Below, piece after piece: positions 37,210 to 46,703 of a stretch of 64,000 nucleotides of DNA. The stretch covers positions 1-64,000 of the forward strand of contig NZ_AQQY01000004.1 in assembly GCF_000671395.1 (NCBI RefSeq). Reading direction: 5' to 3'. Origin of the DNA: Actibacterium atlanticum. GTDB taxonomy: Bacteria > Pseudomonadota > Alphaproteobacteria > Rhodobacterales > Rhodobacteraceae. The position numbers and the translations under genes were made by a program. The first letter of the stretch is position 1; the number at the start of each line of letters is the position of its first letter. The notes under the pieces are model-generated. The model was not told the origin of the DNA and ran no database searches. It worked only from the letters and a program-made list of their open reading frames with translations.

Positions 37210-38253
37210 TCACAGGCTGGCTTCTACCCGAAACTCCTGAGGGATTTCATCGCGCCCCTCCAGCACCAGATCGGCCATGACCTGCGCCACTTTCGGCGCC
37301 ATGCCAAAGCCAATTTTGAAACCGCCATTGGCGATGAAATGCCCCTCGCGCCCCGGCCAAGCTCCCAACATTGGCGCACGGCTTTTGGCACGCGGGCGCA
37401 CCCCGGCCCAGCGTTGGATCACCGGGGCATCGCGCAAAGCCGGAACGGTGTTCACCGCACGCGCCAGAAGATCGTCGCATTGCATATCTGTGCGATCAGG
37501 CAGATCGAACTCGCGCTCTGAGGTCGAACCAATCGCCAGCGTCCCGTCCGCATGGGGCACGAAATGCAAACTGTCCGCATAAAGCTGTGGCCGATCACGT
37601 TGATCGAATGACAGCAAAACCGCCTGCCCTTTCACACCATTCCCCACCGTCTGGCCAAGATCAGAAGACAACTGCAACAGGCCTTCATAGCCTGTCGCCC
37701 AGACGACCCGGCCCTCTGTCGCCGTGTCTCCCGTTACAATTTCACCACCCGAGGCTGTGATGGCCGCCGCCAAAGCAGCGCAGGCCTGTGCTGGATGCAG
37801 CCGTGCGCTTAGCGTGTCATGAATCACCAATCCGGTGGGGCTGGGCGGGGCCCAATCGCCAAGTTCTTCACTGGAGCGCACCGCCCATGTCGCTTTGCCC
37901 TGCCAAAGCTCTGCGGCTTGGGCTTCTCTCTCTTGCGCCAGTTTTAGCGCGCGTTCGTCCGCAACAGGCTGCAATCGGCCCGTGCGCGCATAACCTGGGC
38001 TCTTTCCGCCCGTGTCCCTGACCTGCGCCCAAAATTCCTGCGCCATGATCAGGCTTTCAAACTGAAACGCCTTTTTCGGGTTCCAGCGTTCCGGTGTATG
38101 GGGAGCCAATGCCCCGACGATCCCGCCCGAAGACCCGGCTCCGACCCGGCGTTTTTCAACCACCCGAACCTTGGCACCGCGTTGCGCACAGGCAAACGCC
38201 ACCGAAAGGCCAAACGCCCCTGCCCCCATTACCGTGATGTCTGCCATTGCCAT
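37210..38253 (-). CDS. FAD-dependent oxidoreductase, possible MnmC1-like partner
   Basis: A 347-residue DAO-family flavoprotein. The FAD-binding GAGAFGLSVAFACAQRG is at about residues 10-26 and the C-terminal GGFKIGFGMAP closes the domain. Relatives include glycine oxidase, D-amino acid dehydrogenase and the oxidase half of MnmC. It is divergent from mnmD with 49 bases between them. In E. coli both activities form one MnmC protein, so this one may remove the carboxymethyl group from cmnm5U34 tRNA. That role is inference. Confidence 0.75.
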   Translation of the reverse strand: MAMADITVMGAGAFGLSVAFACAQRGAKVRVVEKRRVGAGSSGGIVGALAPHTPERWNPKKAFQFESLIMAQEFWAQVRDTGGKSPGYARTGRLQPVADERALKLAQEREAQAAELWQGKATWAVRSSEELGDWAPPSPTGLVIHDTLSARLHPAQACAALAAAITASGGEIVTGDTATEGRVVWATGYEGLLQLSSDLGQTVGNGVKGQAVLLSFDQRDRPQLYADSLHFVPHADGTLAIGSTSEREFDLPDRTDMQCDDLLARAVNTVPALRDAPVIQRWAGVRPRAKSRAPMLGAWPGREGHFIANGGFKIGFGMAPKVAQVMADLVLEGRDEIPQEFRVEASL

Positions 38254-38302
38254 TTTCTGCGCCCTTTAGCATGCTCGCGCGGTCACTGATGTAAGGCATC
38301 CC

Positions 38303-38977
38303 ATGGGAAACGACCAGAAGGCTGATCTGGAATGGCGCGACGGGGTCATTCCGGTTTCAACACGCTTCGACGATCCGTATTTTTCGTTAGAGAACGGATT
38401 GGATGAAACACGCCATGTGTTCATCGCGGGGAACGACTTGCCGGAGCGTTTCACGTCAGGTTTCCACATCGCCGAACTGGGCTTTGGCACCGGGCTGAAT
38501 ATGCTGGCAGCGCTGATCGCGTGGCGCGCGTCGGGCGCTCAGGGCGCTCTGCGCTTTACCAGCTTCGAGGCTTATCCAATGCAAGCAGATGAAATCGACA
38601 AAGCGCTGCAAGCCTTCCCCGAAGCCCGCGCCATCGCCGATCCGTTTCTTCAGGCCTGGGGCGCGGGCAAAAGGCGCTTCTCGATGCCGGGGCTAGAGGC
38701 AGAGGTCATCCAAGGCGATGCCCGTGTGACCATGACCAATTGGGACGGTCTCGCTGATGCGTGGTTTCTTGACGGGTTCTCGCCCGCCAAGAACCCCGAA
38801 CTTTGGGATGACGCGCTGATGGCGCAGGTTGGCAAACACACGGTGCCGGGTGGCAGCTTTGCCACCTACACCGCCGCCGGGTTTGTACGCCGCGCTTTGA
38901 CAGAAGCCGGGTTCGAAGTTGAACGTCGTTCTGGATTTGGCCGCAAGCGCCACATGAGTTGTGGGCGCAAGTTATGA
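38303..38977 (+). CDS. mnmD: tRNA 5-methylaminomethyl-2-thiouridine methyltransferase domain
   Basis: A 224-residue SAM-dependent methyltransferase that matches the N-terminal half of MnmC. FDDPYFSLENGLDETRHVF, ELGFGTGLNMLA (SAM site), DAWFLDGFSPAKNPELW and GFGRKRHMSCG all follow the order in MnmC. It would methylate nm5U34 in tRNA wobble positions. It stands alone, and the flavoprotein half is encoded separately and divergently. Its TGA overlaps the start of the DMT transporter gene. Confidence 0.9.
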   Translation: MGNDQKADLEWRDGVIPVSTRFDDPYFSLENGLDETRHVFIAGNDLPERFTSGFHIAELGFGTGLNMLAALIAWRASGAQGALRFTSFEAYPMQADEIDKALQAFPEARAIADPFLQAWGAGKRRFSMPGLEAEVIQGDARVTMTNWDGLADAWFLDGFSPAKNPELWDDALMAQVGKHTVPGGSFATYTAAGFVRRALTEAGFEVERRSGFGRKRHMSCGRKL

Positions 38978-39843
38978 CGGGCCAGAACACCCGATTGGGC
39001 ATTGTCCTGATGGTGGCAACGACCTTTGTTTTTGCTGTGCAGGATGGCATCTCGCGCCATCTGGCGGCGGAATATAACGTGCTGATGGTGGTGATGATCC
39101 GCTATTGGTTTTTCGCCGCCTTCGTCGTTGCCTTGGGACTGCGGGCCACTGGCGGGCTGCGCGCCGCAGCGGCGACAAAGCAGCCGGGCTGGCAAATTCT
39201 GCGCGGGTTGCTGCTGGCGGCAGAAATCTGCGTGATGGTGACAGGCTTCATCTTTCTGGGGCTGGTGGAATCGCACGCGGTGTTCACCAGCTACCCGCTG
39301 ATCATCGCGGCCTTATCTGGACCTTTGCTGGGCGAACGCGTGGGCTGGCGCAGATGGGTGGCGATTGGCATCGGGTTTGTCGGCGTCGTGATCATCCTCA
39401 GCCCCGGATCGGGCGTATTTTCACCGCTGGCACTTATTCCGCTGGCCTCATCGGTTTTGTTCGCACTCTACGGACTGCTAACCAGATATGTCGCCCAACA
39501 GGACTCGGCGGCAACCAGCTTTTTCTGGACGGGGGTGGCCGGGTCGGTTGCCATGACCTGCGTCGGGATATGGTTCTGGGAGCCGATGGCCGCACCGGAT
39601 TGGGGCTGGATGGCGACTCTGTGCGTGACCGGGGCCTTGGGGCATTACCTGTTGATCAAATGCTACGAGGTGGCCGAAGCAAGCGCCGTACAGCCCTTTG
39701 CCTATCTGCAGCTGGTCTTTGGCGCTTTCATTGGGATCGGCGTGTTTGGCGAGGTGCTGCGCACGAATGTGCTGATCGGCGCGGTTCTGGTTGTGGCCGC
39801 CGGGGTGTTTACCCTGCTGCGCGCGCGATCTATTGCGCGCTAA
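38974..39843 (+). CDS. DMT-family (EamA) transporter
   Basis: A 289-residue drug/metabolite transporter with two EamA repeats and ten predicted helices. The first repeat contains FVFAVQDGISRHLAAE and VESHAVFTSYPLIIAALSGP. The second ends SAVQPFAYLQLVFGAF. The ATG overlaps the mnmD stop. The last 14 bases overlap the convergent slt gene. Substrate unknown. Confidence 0.85.
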   Translation: MTGQNTRLGIVLMVATTFVFAVQDGISRHLAAEYNVLMVVMIRYWFFAAFVVALGLRATGGLRAAAATKQPGWQILRGLLLAAEICVMVTGFIFLGLVESHAVFTSYPLIIAALSGPLLGERVGWRRWVAIGIGFVGVVIILSPGSGVFSPLALIPLASSVLFALYGLLTRYVAQQDSAATSFFWTGVAGSVAMTCVGIWFWEPMAAPDWGWMATLCVTGALGHYLLIKCYEVAEASAVQPFAYLQLVFGAFIGIGVFGEVLRTNVLIGAVLVVAAGVFTLLRARSIAR

Positions 39844-41752
39844 GCTCTTGGCGCAGCGTGATCGGCACAGGCGTCCCTTTCACGCGGGCACGGTAAATGG
39901 CCAGACTCTCTGACACCCGCATCACATAGTTACGGGTTTCGTTGAACGGGATCATTTCGATCCAGTCGATCACATCGACACCAGCCGAACGCGGGTCACC
40001 ATTGGCTTCGATCCAGCGACGCGCACGGTGAGGGCCGGCGTTGTACGAGGCCGAGACCAGCACGATATTCAGCCCAAACTCTTCGATCAGTTCTTCCAGA
40101 TAGGCCGCACCTAGAGTGACGTTATGGGCCGGATCGGCGGTCAACAACCCGGTGCGGTGTTCGATCTCAAGCCCGTCAGCCACGGCCTGTGCGGTGCGCG
40201 GCATCAGCTGCATCAAACCGCGCGCACCTGCGCCGGAAATGGCGTTAGGGTTGAACTCGCTTTCGCGGCGGGTGATGGCCAGCACCAGTTCCGTTGGCAC
40301 CGGATGATCCCCCAGCAGGTCTTTGGGCACCGGGAAATAGGCATCGGGCAGGATTTGACGCACACCTGCGGCCTCTTTGGCGATGCGCAGCGCAGGATAG
40401 AACGCTTCGAGCGACAGGGTCAGACCGGCCAGTTGCGCACGCCCGGTATCATCGGTGGTTTCGGCCAGATGCGTCAGGAACCACGCGGCCAAGGGGCCTT
40501 CGCCGGCCTGTAGAAACTTCAATGCTGCCATCAACACGTCAGATCCGGCAAAGCTTGCTGTTGTCCAATCCGGCAGCGCAGCGCCGCCAACCAGGGACGG
40601 GTCCATCGCCATTCCGGCCTTTTGCGCGGCCAGCTGACCGTAAAAGCCAGTCTGATATGCGCCGCCCTTGGCATAGGCGGCCTGGGCCTCTTCGCTGCGG
40701 CCCAATGCCTCCAGCGCGCGCCCCTGCCAATAGCCCGCGCGGCCAAGGCTGATGGGGGTTTCCACCGCTGTTTCAAACCGCTGGAAATGGCGTAAGGCAT
40801 CGGCAGGGCGATCCAGAAAGCGCAAGGCGACAAACCCAGAAAGCCACTCAAGATCCGCGAAGTCAGACCCTTCTTCCAGATGGTGCCGCGCAGCCAGACG
40901 ATAGGCCAGCTGATAGTCACCCGCCCGCATTGCGCGCCGGGCAAAGCTGCGCCGACGCGGTGCCCAGCGTTCTGGTTGCCCTAACGAGTCAGCACTTGTG
41001 CTGCGCTCATCCATCAATGCCGCCGCGTCATCGTCGCGATCCTTGCGGTCGCGCCAGCGAAACCTTTCATAGGCCAGTCCGGGGTCAGATTGCAGCGCGG
41101 CAGGCACGGCTTCGATCCGGGCGTCGACCCCGGGATCCTGATTGCGCAAAACGATGCGGGCCTCGGCCAGCTTTTGCCAGCCTTCGGGCACCAAGGGCAC
41201 CACAACTCGGGCCGAGCCATGAGCGCCTTGCCAAAGCATTTCGTCCAGCCGCGCAACATGATGTTCGGCAAGCTGATCCTTGAAGCCAGACAGCAACGCG
41301 GCGAAATCTGTAGAAGAGAGCGGCATGGTCCGCCACGTCAGCACGGCCTGCGCCTGCGCATCGGCTGTTTGACCCAGCGCTTTATAGGCAAAGGTCAGAC
41401 GTGTGGCGCCCGCCCCGGTCTGGGGGGCGTTCTCCTTGAAATAAGCCAGAACCTTGCGCGGATCGGCATCTACCGCGATGTTGCCTTCGGTTCGGGCGCG
41501 GATGCGGGTCAGCCCCGGCCAATCGGCGTTGCGGCTCAGGAAATCCATCGCCTGATCCAGATCACCCAGACCAGCCCGAAGATAGCGCCATTCGATAATG
41601 TCGCGGGTCAATGCGTCGGGGGCCAATGCCCGTGCCTGATCCCATTCATCCGCGCGGACCGCCTGCATGACCCGAGCCAAGGGCATGTCTTGGGCTCGGG
41701 CCGCAGGGCCAGACACCGTCACCGCAATCAGAAAGGCCAAAATCAGACGCAT
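39830..41752 (-). CDS. slt: Soluble lytic murein transglycosylase, Slt type
   Basis: A 640-residue periplasmic transglycosylase. A signal peptide ends near residue 20. A long alpha-superhelical part (roughly residues 25-470) is followed by the SLT domain. There RRESEFNPNAISGAGARG carries the catalytic Glu, followed by LMQLMPRTAQ and SASYNAGPHRARRW. It degrades peptidoglycan to anhydro-muropeptides. It is divergent from dapA, sharing the 158-base promoter region. Confidence 0.93.
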   Translation of the reverse strand: MRLILAFLIAVTVSGPAARAQDMPLARVMQAVRADEWDQARALAPDALTRDIIEWRYLRAGLGDLDQAMDFLSRNADWPGLTRIRARTEGNIAVDADPRKVLAYFKENAPQTGAGATRLTFAYKALGQTADAQAQAVLTWRTMPLSSTDFAALLSGFKDQLAEHHVARLDEMLWQGAHGSARVVVPLVPEGWQKLAEARIVLRNQDPGVDARIEAVPAALQSDPGLAYERFRWRDRKDRDDDAAALMDERSTSADSLGQPERWAPRRRSFARRAMRAGDYQLAYRLAARHHLEEGSDFADLEWLSGFVALRFLDRPADALRHFQRFETAVETPISLGRAGYWQGRALEALGRSEEAQAAYAKGGAYQTGFYGQLAAQKAGMAMDPSLVGGAALPDWTTASFAGSDVLMAALKFLQAGEGPLAAWFLTHLAETTDDTGRAQLAGLTLSLEAFYPALRIAKEAAGVRQILPDAYFPVPKDLLGDHPVPTELVLAITRRESEFNPNAISGAGARGLMQLMPRTAQAVADGLEIEHRTGLLTADPAHNVTLGAAYLEELIEEFGLNIVLVSASYNAGPHRARRWIEANGDPRSAGVDVIDWIEMIPFNETRNYVMRVSESLAIYRARVKGTPVPITLRQELSAQ

Positions 41753-41910
41753 CGCACACCTGCAAAACCTGTGGTCGACATAAAAAATGACACCTCAGCC
41801 CGGCCCCGGCCATTCACAAACTTGGCATCGGCGAACTTCGGCTATAGGGTCCGCCCGTTCTTACGCGGGCGACTCGCCTGTACCACGATAACAGCAGAAG
41901 GAAGCGTGTC

Positions 41911-42780
41911 ATGTTCAAAGGGTCCCTACCAGCCCTGGTGACGCCGTTTAAAGACGGCGCAGTGGATTTCGACGCGCTTAAGGCGCTGGTCGAATGGCAA
42001 ATCGACGAAGGCTCGCACGGGTTGGTCCCGGTGGGCACCACGGGTGAAAGCCCGACGTTGAGCCATGAAGAGCATGAAAAAGTCGTCGAAGTGGTGGTGG
42101 AAACCGCCGCAGGCCGCGTGCCGGTGATCGCCGGGGCCGGTTCTAACAACACCGTCGAAACCGTGCGCTTCATGCAGCACGCCGAACGCGTGGGGGCCTC
42201 GGCCGCCTTGGTGGTGACGCCCTATTACAACAAGCCGACCCAGCAAGGGATGATCGACCATTTCACCGCCGCGCATGACTGCTGCGAACTGCCGATCGTG
42301 ATCTACAATATCCCCGGTCGCTCGGCTGTGGACATGACCCCGGCCACCATGGGCGAACTGGCCAAACTTCCGCGCGTCATCGGTGTGAAAGACGCCACCG
42401 GCGATCTGTCGCGCGTCCCGCAACAGCGCATCACCTGTGGGACCGATTTTGTGCAACTGTCGGGTGAAGATGCCACCGCACTGGGCTTTAACGCCCATGG
42501 CGGGGTTGGCTGTATCTCGGTTACTGCAAACGTTGCGCCCAAGCTGTGCGCACAGTTCCAAGAGGCGACGCTGGCCGGTGATTTCACCACGGCGCTGGCG
42601 CATCTGGACCGCCTGATGCCGCTGCATATGGCGATCTTTGCCGAGCCGGGCGTTTCGGGTGCGAAATACGCGCTGAGCAAGCTCGGCAAATTGGAAAACG
42701 AGGTGCGCTGCCCGCTGACTCCCGTGTCAGACGACGTCGCCGCACAGATCGACGCCGCGATGGCCCATGCCGGGCTTTAA
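41911..42780 (+). CDS. dapA: 4-hydroxy-tetrahydrodipicolinate synthase
   Basis: A 289-residue DapA that condenses pyruvate with aspartate semialdehyde, the first step toward lysine and diaminopimelate. [12 protein letters not shown], the VVTPYYNKP block, NIPGRSAVD and the Schiff-base Lys in GVKDATGD (about residue 161) are present. Its end overlaps the trmO start. The product feeds cell-wall synthesis, in keeping with the slt neighbour. Confidence 0.95.
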   Translation: MFKGSLPALVTPFKDGAVDFDALKALVEWQIDEGSHGLVPVGTTGESPTLSHEEHEKVVEVVVETAAGRVPVIAGAGSNNTVETVRFMQHAERVGASAALVVTPYYNKPTQQGMIDHFTAAHDCCELPIVIYNIPGRSAVDMTPATMGELAKLPRVIGVKDATGDLSRVPQQRITCGTDFVQLSGEDATALGFNAHGGVGCISVTANVAPKLCAQFQEATLAGDFTTALAHLDRLMPLHMAIFAEPGVSGAKYALSKLGKLENEVRCPLTPVSDDVAAQIDAAMAHAGL

Positions 42781-43249
42781 GCCCAAACCGCCTCGCGAAG
42801 GCGAGGTCACGCTAGATTTCACCCCCGGCTCGGATGGGCCGGGGGTGCATTTTATCGGGCGTGTCGCTTCGCCCTGGGGGCCGGGCGATTGCCCACGCAA
42901 CATCGCCAAGGCCCGCGAAAGCGGCAAAGGCGCTCAGATCACGCTGGACCCGGCGTTTGAACCAGCCCTGACCGGGCTGAAGGTCGGCCAGCCTATCATC
43001 GTGATTTACTGGATGGATCACGCGCGCCGCGATCTGTTGGTGCAAAATCCGCGCCATACAGACGGGGTGCGGGGCACCTTTGCGCTACGATCCCCAGCGC
43101 GACCCAACCCGATGGCGCAATCGGTGGTGCTGATCACCTCGATCAACGGCGCGACCATCGGCATTGACGCGATTGATTGCTTTGACGGCACCCCGATCAT
43201 CGACATCAAGCCGTGGTTGCCCACAATCGACACCCCTCCGGGCCTCTGA
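42767..43249 (+). CDS. trmO: TrmO/TsaA-type tRNA methyltransferase
   Basis: A 160-residue SAM-dependent methyltransferase of the TrmO (YaeB/TsaA) family, which N6-methylates t6A37 in some tRNAs. [51 protein letters not shown] and the [23 protein letters not shown] end are characteristic. It overlaps the dapA stop by 14 bases; smpB follows after 42. Confidence 0.88.
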   Translation: MPGFKPKPPREGEVTLDFTPGSDGPGVHFIGRVASPWGPGDCPRNIAKARESGKGAQITLDPAFEPALTGLKVGQPIIVIYWMDHARRDLLVQNPRHTDGVRGTFALRSPARPNPMAQSVVLITSINGATIGIDAIDCFDGTPIIDIKPWLPTIDTPPGL

Positions 43250-43291
43250 CCACTTCCCCCCGCCCGCGTGATCGCCTATATGCGATCCACT

Positions 43292-43774
43292 ATGGCCAAA
43301 CCGAAGCAGAAATCAGACCCCAACTACAAGGTCGTCGCCGAGAACCGGCGTGCACGATACGACTATGCCATCGAGGATGACATGGAATGCGGCATCGTGC
43401 TTGAAGGGTCCGAGGTCAAATCCATGCGCAAGGGCGGCACCAACATCGCCGAAAGCTATGCCGCGGTGGAAGACGGCGAGCTGTGGCTGGTGAACAGCTA
43501 TATCGCGCCCTACGAGCAGGCCAAAACCTTCCCGCATCTGGAAAAGCGTCGGCGCAAGCTGCTGGTGTCAAAGCGCGAGCTGGCCCGGCTGTGGAACGCC
43601 ACCCAGCGCCAAGGTTACACGCTGGTGCCCATCGTGCTGTACTTCAACCACAAGGGCCGGGCGAAGATGAAGATTGGCATCGCCAAGGGCAAGAAGAACC
43701 ACGACAAGCGCGCCAACGAGGCCAAGCGCGACTGGCAGCGCCAGAAATCGCGCCTGCTGCGCCACGGGGAATAA
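43292..43774 (+). CDS. smpB: SsrA-binding protein SmpB
   Basis: A 160-residue SmpB, partner of tmRNA in rescue of stalled ribosomes. [29 protein letters not shown] is split over residues 17-45, and the basic tail [19 protein letters not shown] is typical. I use the ATG of [10 protein letters not shown], not upstream GTG/ATG codons. No ssrA gene is seen in the window. Confidence 0.94.
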   Translation: MAKPKQKSDPNYKVVAENRRARYDYAIEDDMECGIVLEGSEVKSMRKGGTNIAESYAAVEDGELWLVNSYIAPYEQAKTFPHLEKRRRKLLVSKRELARLWNATQRQGYTLVPIVLYFNHKGRAKMKIGIAKGKKNHDKRANEAKRDWQRQKSRLLRHGE

Positions 43775-43825
43775 GCCTCCCGAAATCCCCTGCTCGGAAC
43801 CTGTCTGATCCTTTATCCTGTGCTC

Positions 43826-43851
43826 ATCGCGGCTTGGGACTAAGCCGTGAT
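43826..43851 (+). promoter_or_regulatory. Leader hairpin A with GGGACT loop
   Basis: A 10-bp stem (one G-T pair) closes the loop GGGACT. It ends 32 bases before the start of the first small membrane protein gene. A related hairpin stands at the same distance before the second gene. Role unknown; it could act in the leader RNA or be a bidirectional binding site. Confidence 0.55.
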
Positions 43852-43883
43852 CTGTTTGCACGCCCCACCGGAAGGGATTTCAC

Positions 43884-44162
43884 ATGGAACTTCTCGTCAG
43901 TCTTCTTGCAGGCGCAGTTGGCGGCAACGTCGCTGGTGCTGTTGCAAAACCCCTGAACCAGGGCACTTTGATCAATTCCATCGCCGGGATCGTTGGCGGC
44001 GGCCTGGGCGGGCAAATCCTGTCGGCCCTGGGCGCCGGAGGCCTAGCCTCCTCGGGCGGCTTGGACATCGGCGCTATTGTGGGCCAACTGGCCTCGGGTG
44101 GTGTAGGTGGCGGTGTGGTGTTGGCCATCGTGGGCGTGGTACGCAACCTGCTGGCCAAGTAA
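43884..44162 (+). CDS. Small glycine-rich membrane protein, paralogue A
   Basis: A 92-residue hydrophobic protein of unknown function. The glycine-zipper stretches AGAVGGNVAGAV, IAGIVGGGLGGQI and GGVGGGVVLAIVGVVRNLL suggest two or three tightly packing helices. It ends in RNLLAK, matching RNLLSR of the next gene. AAGGG precedes the ATG. It has a leader hairpin and its own terminator. It might be an envelope-stress, channel or holin-like protein, but nothing proves this. Confidence 0.75.
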   Translation: MELLVSLLAGAVGGNVAGAVAKPLNQGTLINSIAGIVGGGLGGQILSALGAGGLASSGGLDIGAIVGQLASGGVGGGVVLAIVGVVRNLLAK

Positions 44163-44180
44163 ACAGCCGACAGGGCATTA

Positions 44181-44208
44181 GGGGGAAATCCTGTCGATTT
44201 CTCCCTTT
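44181..44208 (+). terminator. Terminator of paralogue A
   Basis: A 10-bp stem with one G-T pair (44181-44190 with 44196-44205), loop CTGTC, then TTTCTCCTTT. Confidence 0.65.
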
Positions 44209-44240
44209 CTCCTTTCCGCTCTACTTATGCCATTTTCTCT

Positions 44241-44272
44241 ATACATCCGGCGCTCGGGACCAGCCGGTGTAT
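44241..44272 (+). promoter_or_regulatory. Leader hairpin B with GGGAC in its loop
   Basis: A 10-bp stem with one bulged T (44241-44251 with 44263-44272). The loop contains GGGAC at 44256-44260. It ends 31 bases before the second small membrane protein gene, mirroring hairpin A. AGCCG-GTG flank sequence after the loop is shared too, so the leader seems duplicated with the gene. Confidence 0.5.
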
Positions 44273-44303
44273 CCTCATCCCCAGGTCTCGCAATGGGGCG
44301 TTT

Positions 44304-44564
44304 ATGGAGCAGCTTGCACTGAGCATTACCGCAGGTACGTTGGGTGGACATCTGGCTGGCGAAAAGTGGCGCTCACTAAGCCTTGGCTGGATTGTAAATA
44401 CCCTGGCGGGCCTTGTCGGTGGCATTATTTCAGGCAAGCTGCTGCCCCTGGATGATACAGGCTTTGCGTTGCACCAGATGCCGCTGATTGTTGCAGCAGG
44501 CGTTCTGGGCGGCGGCTGTATGACCTTCGGTGTGGGCCTTTGTCGAAACCTGCTGTCCCGTTGA
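44304..44564 (+). CDS. Small glycine-rich membrane protein, paralogue B
   Basis: An 86-residue hydrophobic protein related to the preceding gene: ITAGTLGGHLAGE aligns with the start of paralogue A, NTLAGLVGGIISG with its second zipper, and LGGGCMTFGVGLCRNLLSR with its end. Unlike A it has a polar hinge (LPLDDTGFALHQMP) and two Cys near the end. The ribosome site is weak. Function unknown. Confidence 0.7.
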   Translation: MEQLALSITAGTLGGHLAGEKWRSLSLGWIVNTLAGLVGGIISGKLLPLDDTGFALHQMPLIVAAGVLGGGCMTFGVGLCRNLLSR

Positions 44565-44641
44565 TTGCCTCTTTGGGATGACTTGCCTCAGGCCCGGCTC
44601 CGCTTTAACACAGGTGGAAACCCGCCGAGCCGGAGACCCAA

Positions 44642-45493
44642 ATGCCTATTGAAGACCCCAAAACCCTTGTTTCCACCGAGTGGCTGGCCGCGCATCTGAA
44701 CGATCCGGACCTGCGCGTGCTGGATGCATCGTGGTATTTGCCTTCTCAGGGGCGCGATGCGAAGGCCGAATACAACGCCGCGCACATCCCGGGCGCGCGC
44801 TTCTTTGACATTGACGAAATCGCTGACCTGCGATCCGATCTGCCCCATATGGCGCCCCCGGTTGAGAAGTTCATGAGCCGCATGCGCGCCATGGGTGTGG
44901 GCGATGGTCATCAGGTGGTGGTTTATGACGGGGCCGGACTGTTTTCGGCCGCCCGCGTGTGGTGGCTTTTCCGGCTGATGGGTCAGTTTGATGTTGCCGT
45001 TCTGGACGGTGGCTTTCCAAAGTGGCAGGCTGAAGGGCGCCCGGTTGAGGATCTGCCCCCCGTTGTGCGCGACCGTCACATGACGGTGCGCCGTCAGGCG
45101 GGCATGATCAAAGACGTCACGCAGGTAGCGGCCGCTGCCAAGCTGGGTGACTATCAAATCCTGGATGCCCGCGCCCCCGAACGGTTCCGCGGAGAGGCCG
45201 AAGAGCCCCGCCCCGGATTGCGCAGCGGCCATATCCCGAATTCAAAGAACGTCCCGTTCATGACCCTGCTGAACGAAGATGGCACGATGAAAGACGGCGA
45301 TGACCTGCGCACTGCGATGGAGGACGCTGGCGTAGAGCTGGGCAAGCCAACAATCACCACCTGCGGGTCGGGCGTTACAGCCGCTGTGATCAATCTGGCG
45401 CTGGAACGACTGGGCCATGACAACCACGCGCTCTACGATGGGTCGTGGTCCGAATGGGGCATGTACAGCGATCTGAAGGTCGAAACCGGGTGA
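44642..45493 (+). CDS. sseA: 3-mercaptopyruvate sulfurtransferase
   Basis: A 283-residue two-domain rhodanese. The first domain has LDASWYLPSQGRDAKAEY and HIPGARFFDIDEI. The second contains the active-site loop TCGSGVTA, the mercaptopyruvate-specific form of CRKGVTA-type loops. It transfers sulfur from 3-mercaptopyruvate to thiol acceptors. It is coupled to the aminotransferase gene by overlap; transamination of cysteine would supply its substrate. Confidence 0.92.
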   Translation: MPIEDPKTLVSTEWLAAHLNDPDLRVLDASWYLPSQGRDAKAEYNAAHIPGARFFDIDEIADLRSDLPHMAPPVEKFMSRMRAMGVGDGHQVVVYDGAGLFSAARVWWLFRLMGQFDVAVLDGGFPKWQAEGRPVEDLPPVVRDRHMTVRRQAGMIKDVTQVAAAAKLGDYQILDARAPERFRGEAEEPRPGLRSGHIPNSKNVPFMTLLNEDGTMKDGDDLRTAMEDAGVELGKPTITTCGSGVTAAVINLALERLGHDNHALYDGSWSEWGMYSDLKVETG

Positions 45494-46680
45494 GCGGGAT
45501 TTTCGGCGCACTCCCCCCGCAAGGCGAAGATCAGATCATTCGCCTGATGGGGCAGTTTCGCGCCGACCCGCGTCCGGACAAAGTCGACTTAGGCGTTGGC
45601 GTGTATCGCAATGCCCAAGGCGTGACCCCGGTCATGCGGGCCGTGCAAACCGCTGAACAGCAACTTTTGCAATCCCAGAACACCAAGGCCTATACCGCCT
45701 TGGCCGGGGAACAGGCGTTTCGCGACGCGATGGCCGATCTGGTGCTTGGTCCGGCGCAGGACCCGGCCCGTCTGGCCAGTGTGGCGACCGTTGGGGGCAC
45801 GGGTGCTGTCTTCATGGCGCTGCGTCTGGTCACGATGGCGCGCCCTGATGCACAGGTTTGGGTTTCGGACCCGACATGGCCCAATCACATCCCGATCACA
45901 CAGCACGTGGGGTTGGGACTTAAGACCTATCGCTATTTCGACGCCGAAAGCCGCGCAATCGACGCCGCCGCGATGCTGGCAGACCTGTCACAGGTCCGAC
46001 CCGGCGATGTGGTTCTGCTGCACGGCTGTTGCCACAACCCAACCGGGGCCAACCCGCAGCCCAGCGATTGGCAGGCGCTGGCCACGCTGCTTGCCACCAA
46101 AGGCGCGGTGCCGCTGATCGACATCGCCTATCAGGGATTCGGCGATGGTCTGGAAGCAGACGCCGCCGCCACCCGCCTGATCGCGCAAACCTGCGAAGAG
46201 GTACTGATCGCCGCCAGCTGTTCCAAAAACTTCGGTGTGTATCGTGAACGCGCCGGTGTGTTGATGGTTATGACCCCACCCCAGCTGCGCGACACGCTGC
46301 AAGGCACTCTGACGGCGCTAAACCGGTTGAACTATTCCTTCCCGCCGGATCACGGCGCACGGCTGGTCAGCATGGTGCTGACCGATCCTGCTTTGCGCGC
46401 AGACTGGCAGGCGGAACTGGAAGACATGCGCACAGGCATGTTGCACCTGCGCGAGACACTGGCCCGCGAGCTTCGCCGCCTGACCGGTTCTGACAGGTTC
46501 GGGTTTCTGGCGCAGCATCGTGGGATGTTTTCGCGCCTTGGGGCCACGCCCGAACAAGTCGAAAAACTGCGCGCTGATCATGGCATCTATATGGTGGGTG
46601 ACAGTCGCATGAACATTGCAGGACTGACCAAAGCGAATGTATCGCAGGTTGCCCAAGCCATCGCCGCCTGCAACATCTGA
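45490..46680 (+). CDS. Aromatic/aspartate aminotransferase
   Basis: A 396-residue class I aminotransferase of the AspC/TyrB group. LGVGVYRNAQGVTPVM, NPTGANPQPSDWQ and the Schiff-base Lys in SCSKNFGVYRERAG are typical. The GTG start at 45490 overlaps the sseA stop; an upstream frame is unconserved. Its coupling to sseA suggests it may turn cysteine into mercaptopyruvate, besides aromatic amino acid work. A terminator follows. Confidence 0.88.
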   Translation: MSGIFGALPPQGEDQIIRLMGQFRADPRPDKVDLGVGVYRNAQGVTPVMRAVQTAEQQLLQSQNTKAYTALAGEQAFRDAMADLVLGPAQDPARLASVATVGGTGAVFMALRLVTMARPDAQVWVSDPTWPNHIPITQHVGLGLKTYRYFDAESRAIDAAAMLADLSQVRPGDVVLLHGCCHNPTGANPQPSDWQALATLLATKGAVPLIDIAYQGFGDGLEADAAATRLIAQTCEEVLIAASCSKNFGVYRERAGVLMVMTPPQLRDTLQGTLTALNRLNYSFPPDHGARLVSMVLTDPALRADWQAELEDMRTGMLHLRETLARELRRLTGSDRFGFLAQHRGMFSRLGATPEQVEKLRADHGIYMVGDSRMNIAGLTKANVSQVAQAIAACNI

Positions 46681-46703
46681 CCCCTTACGCGATCCTCATG
46701 AAA

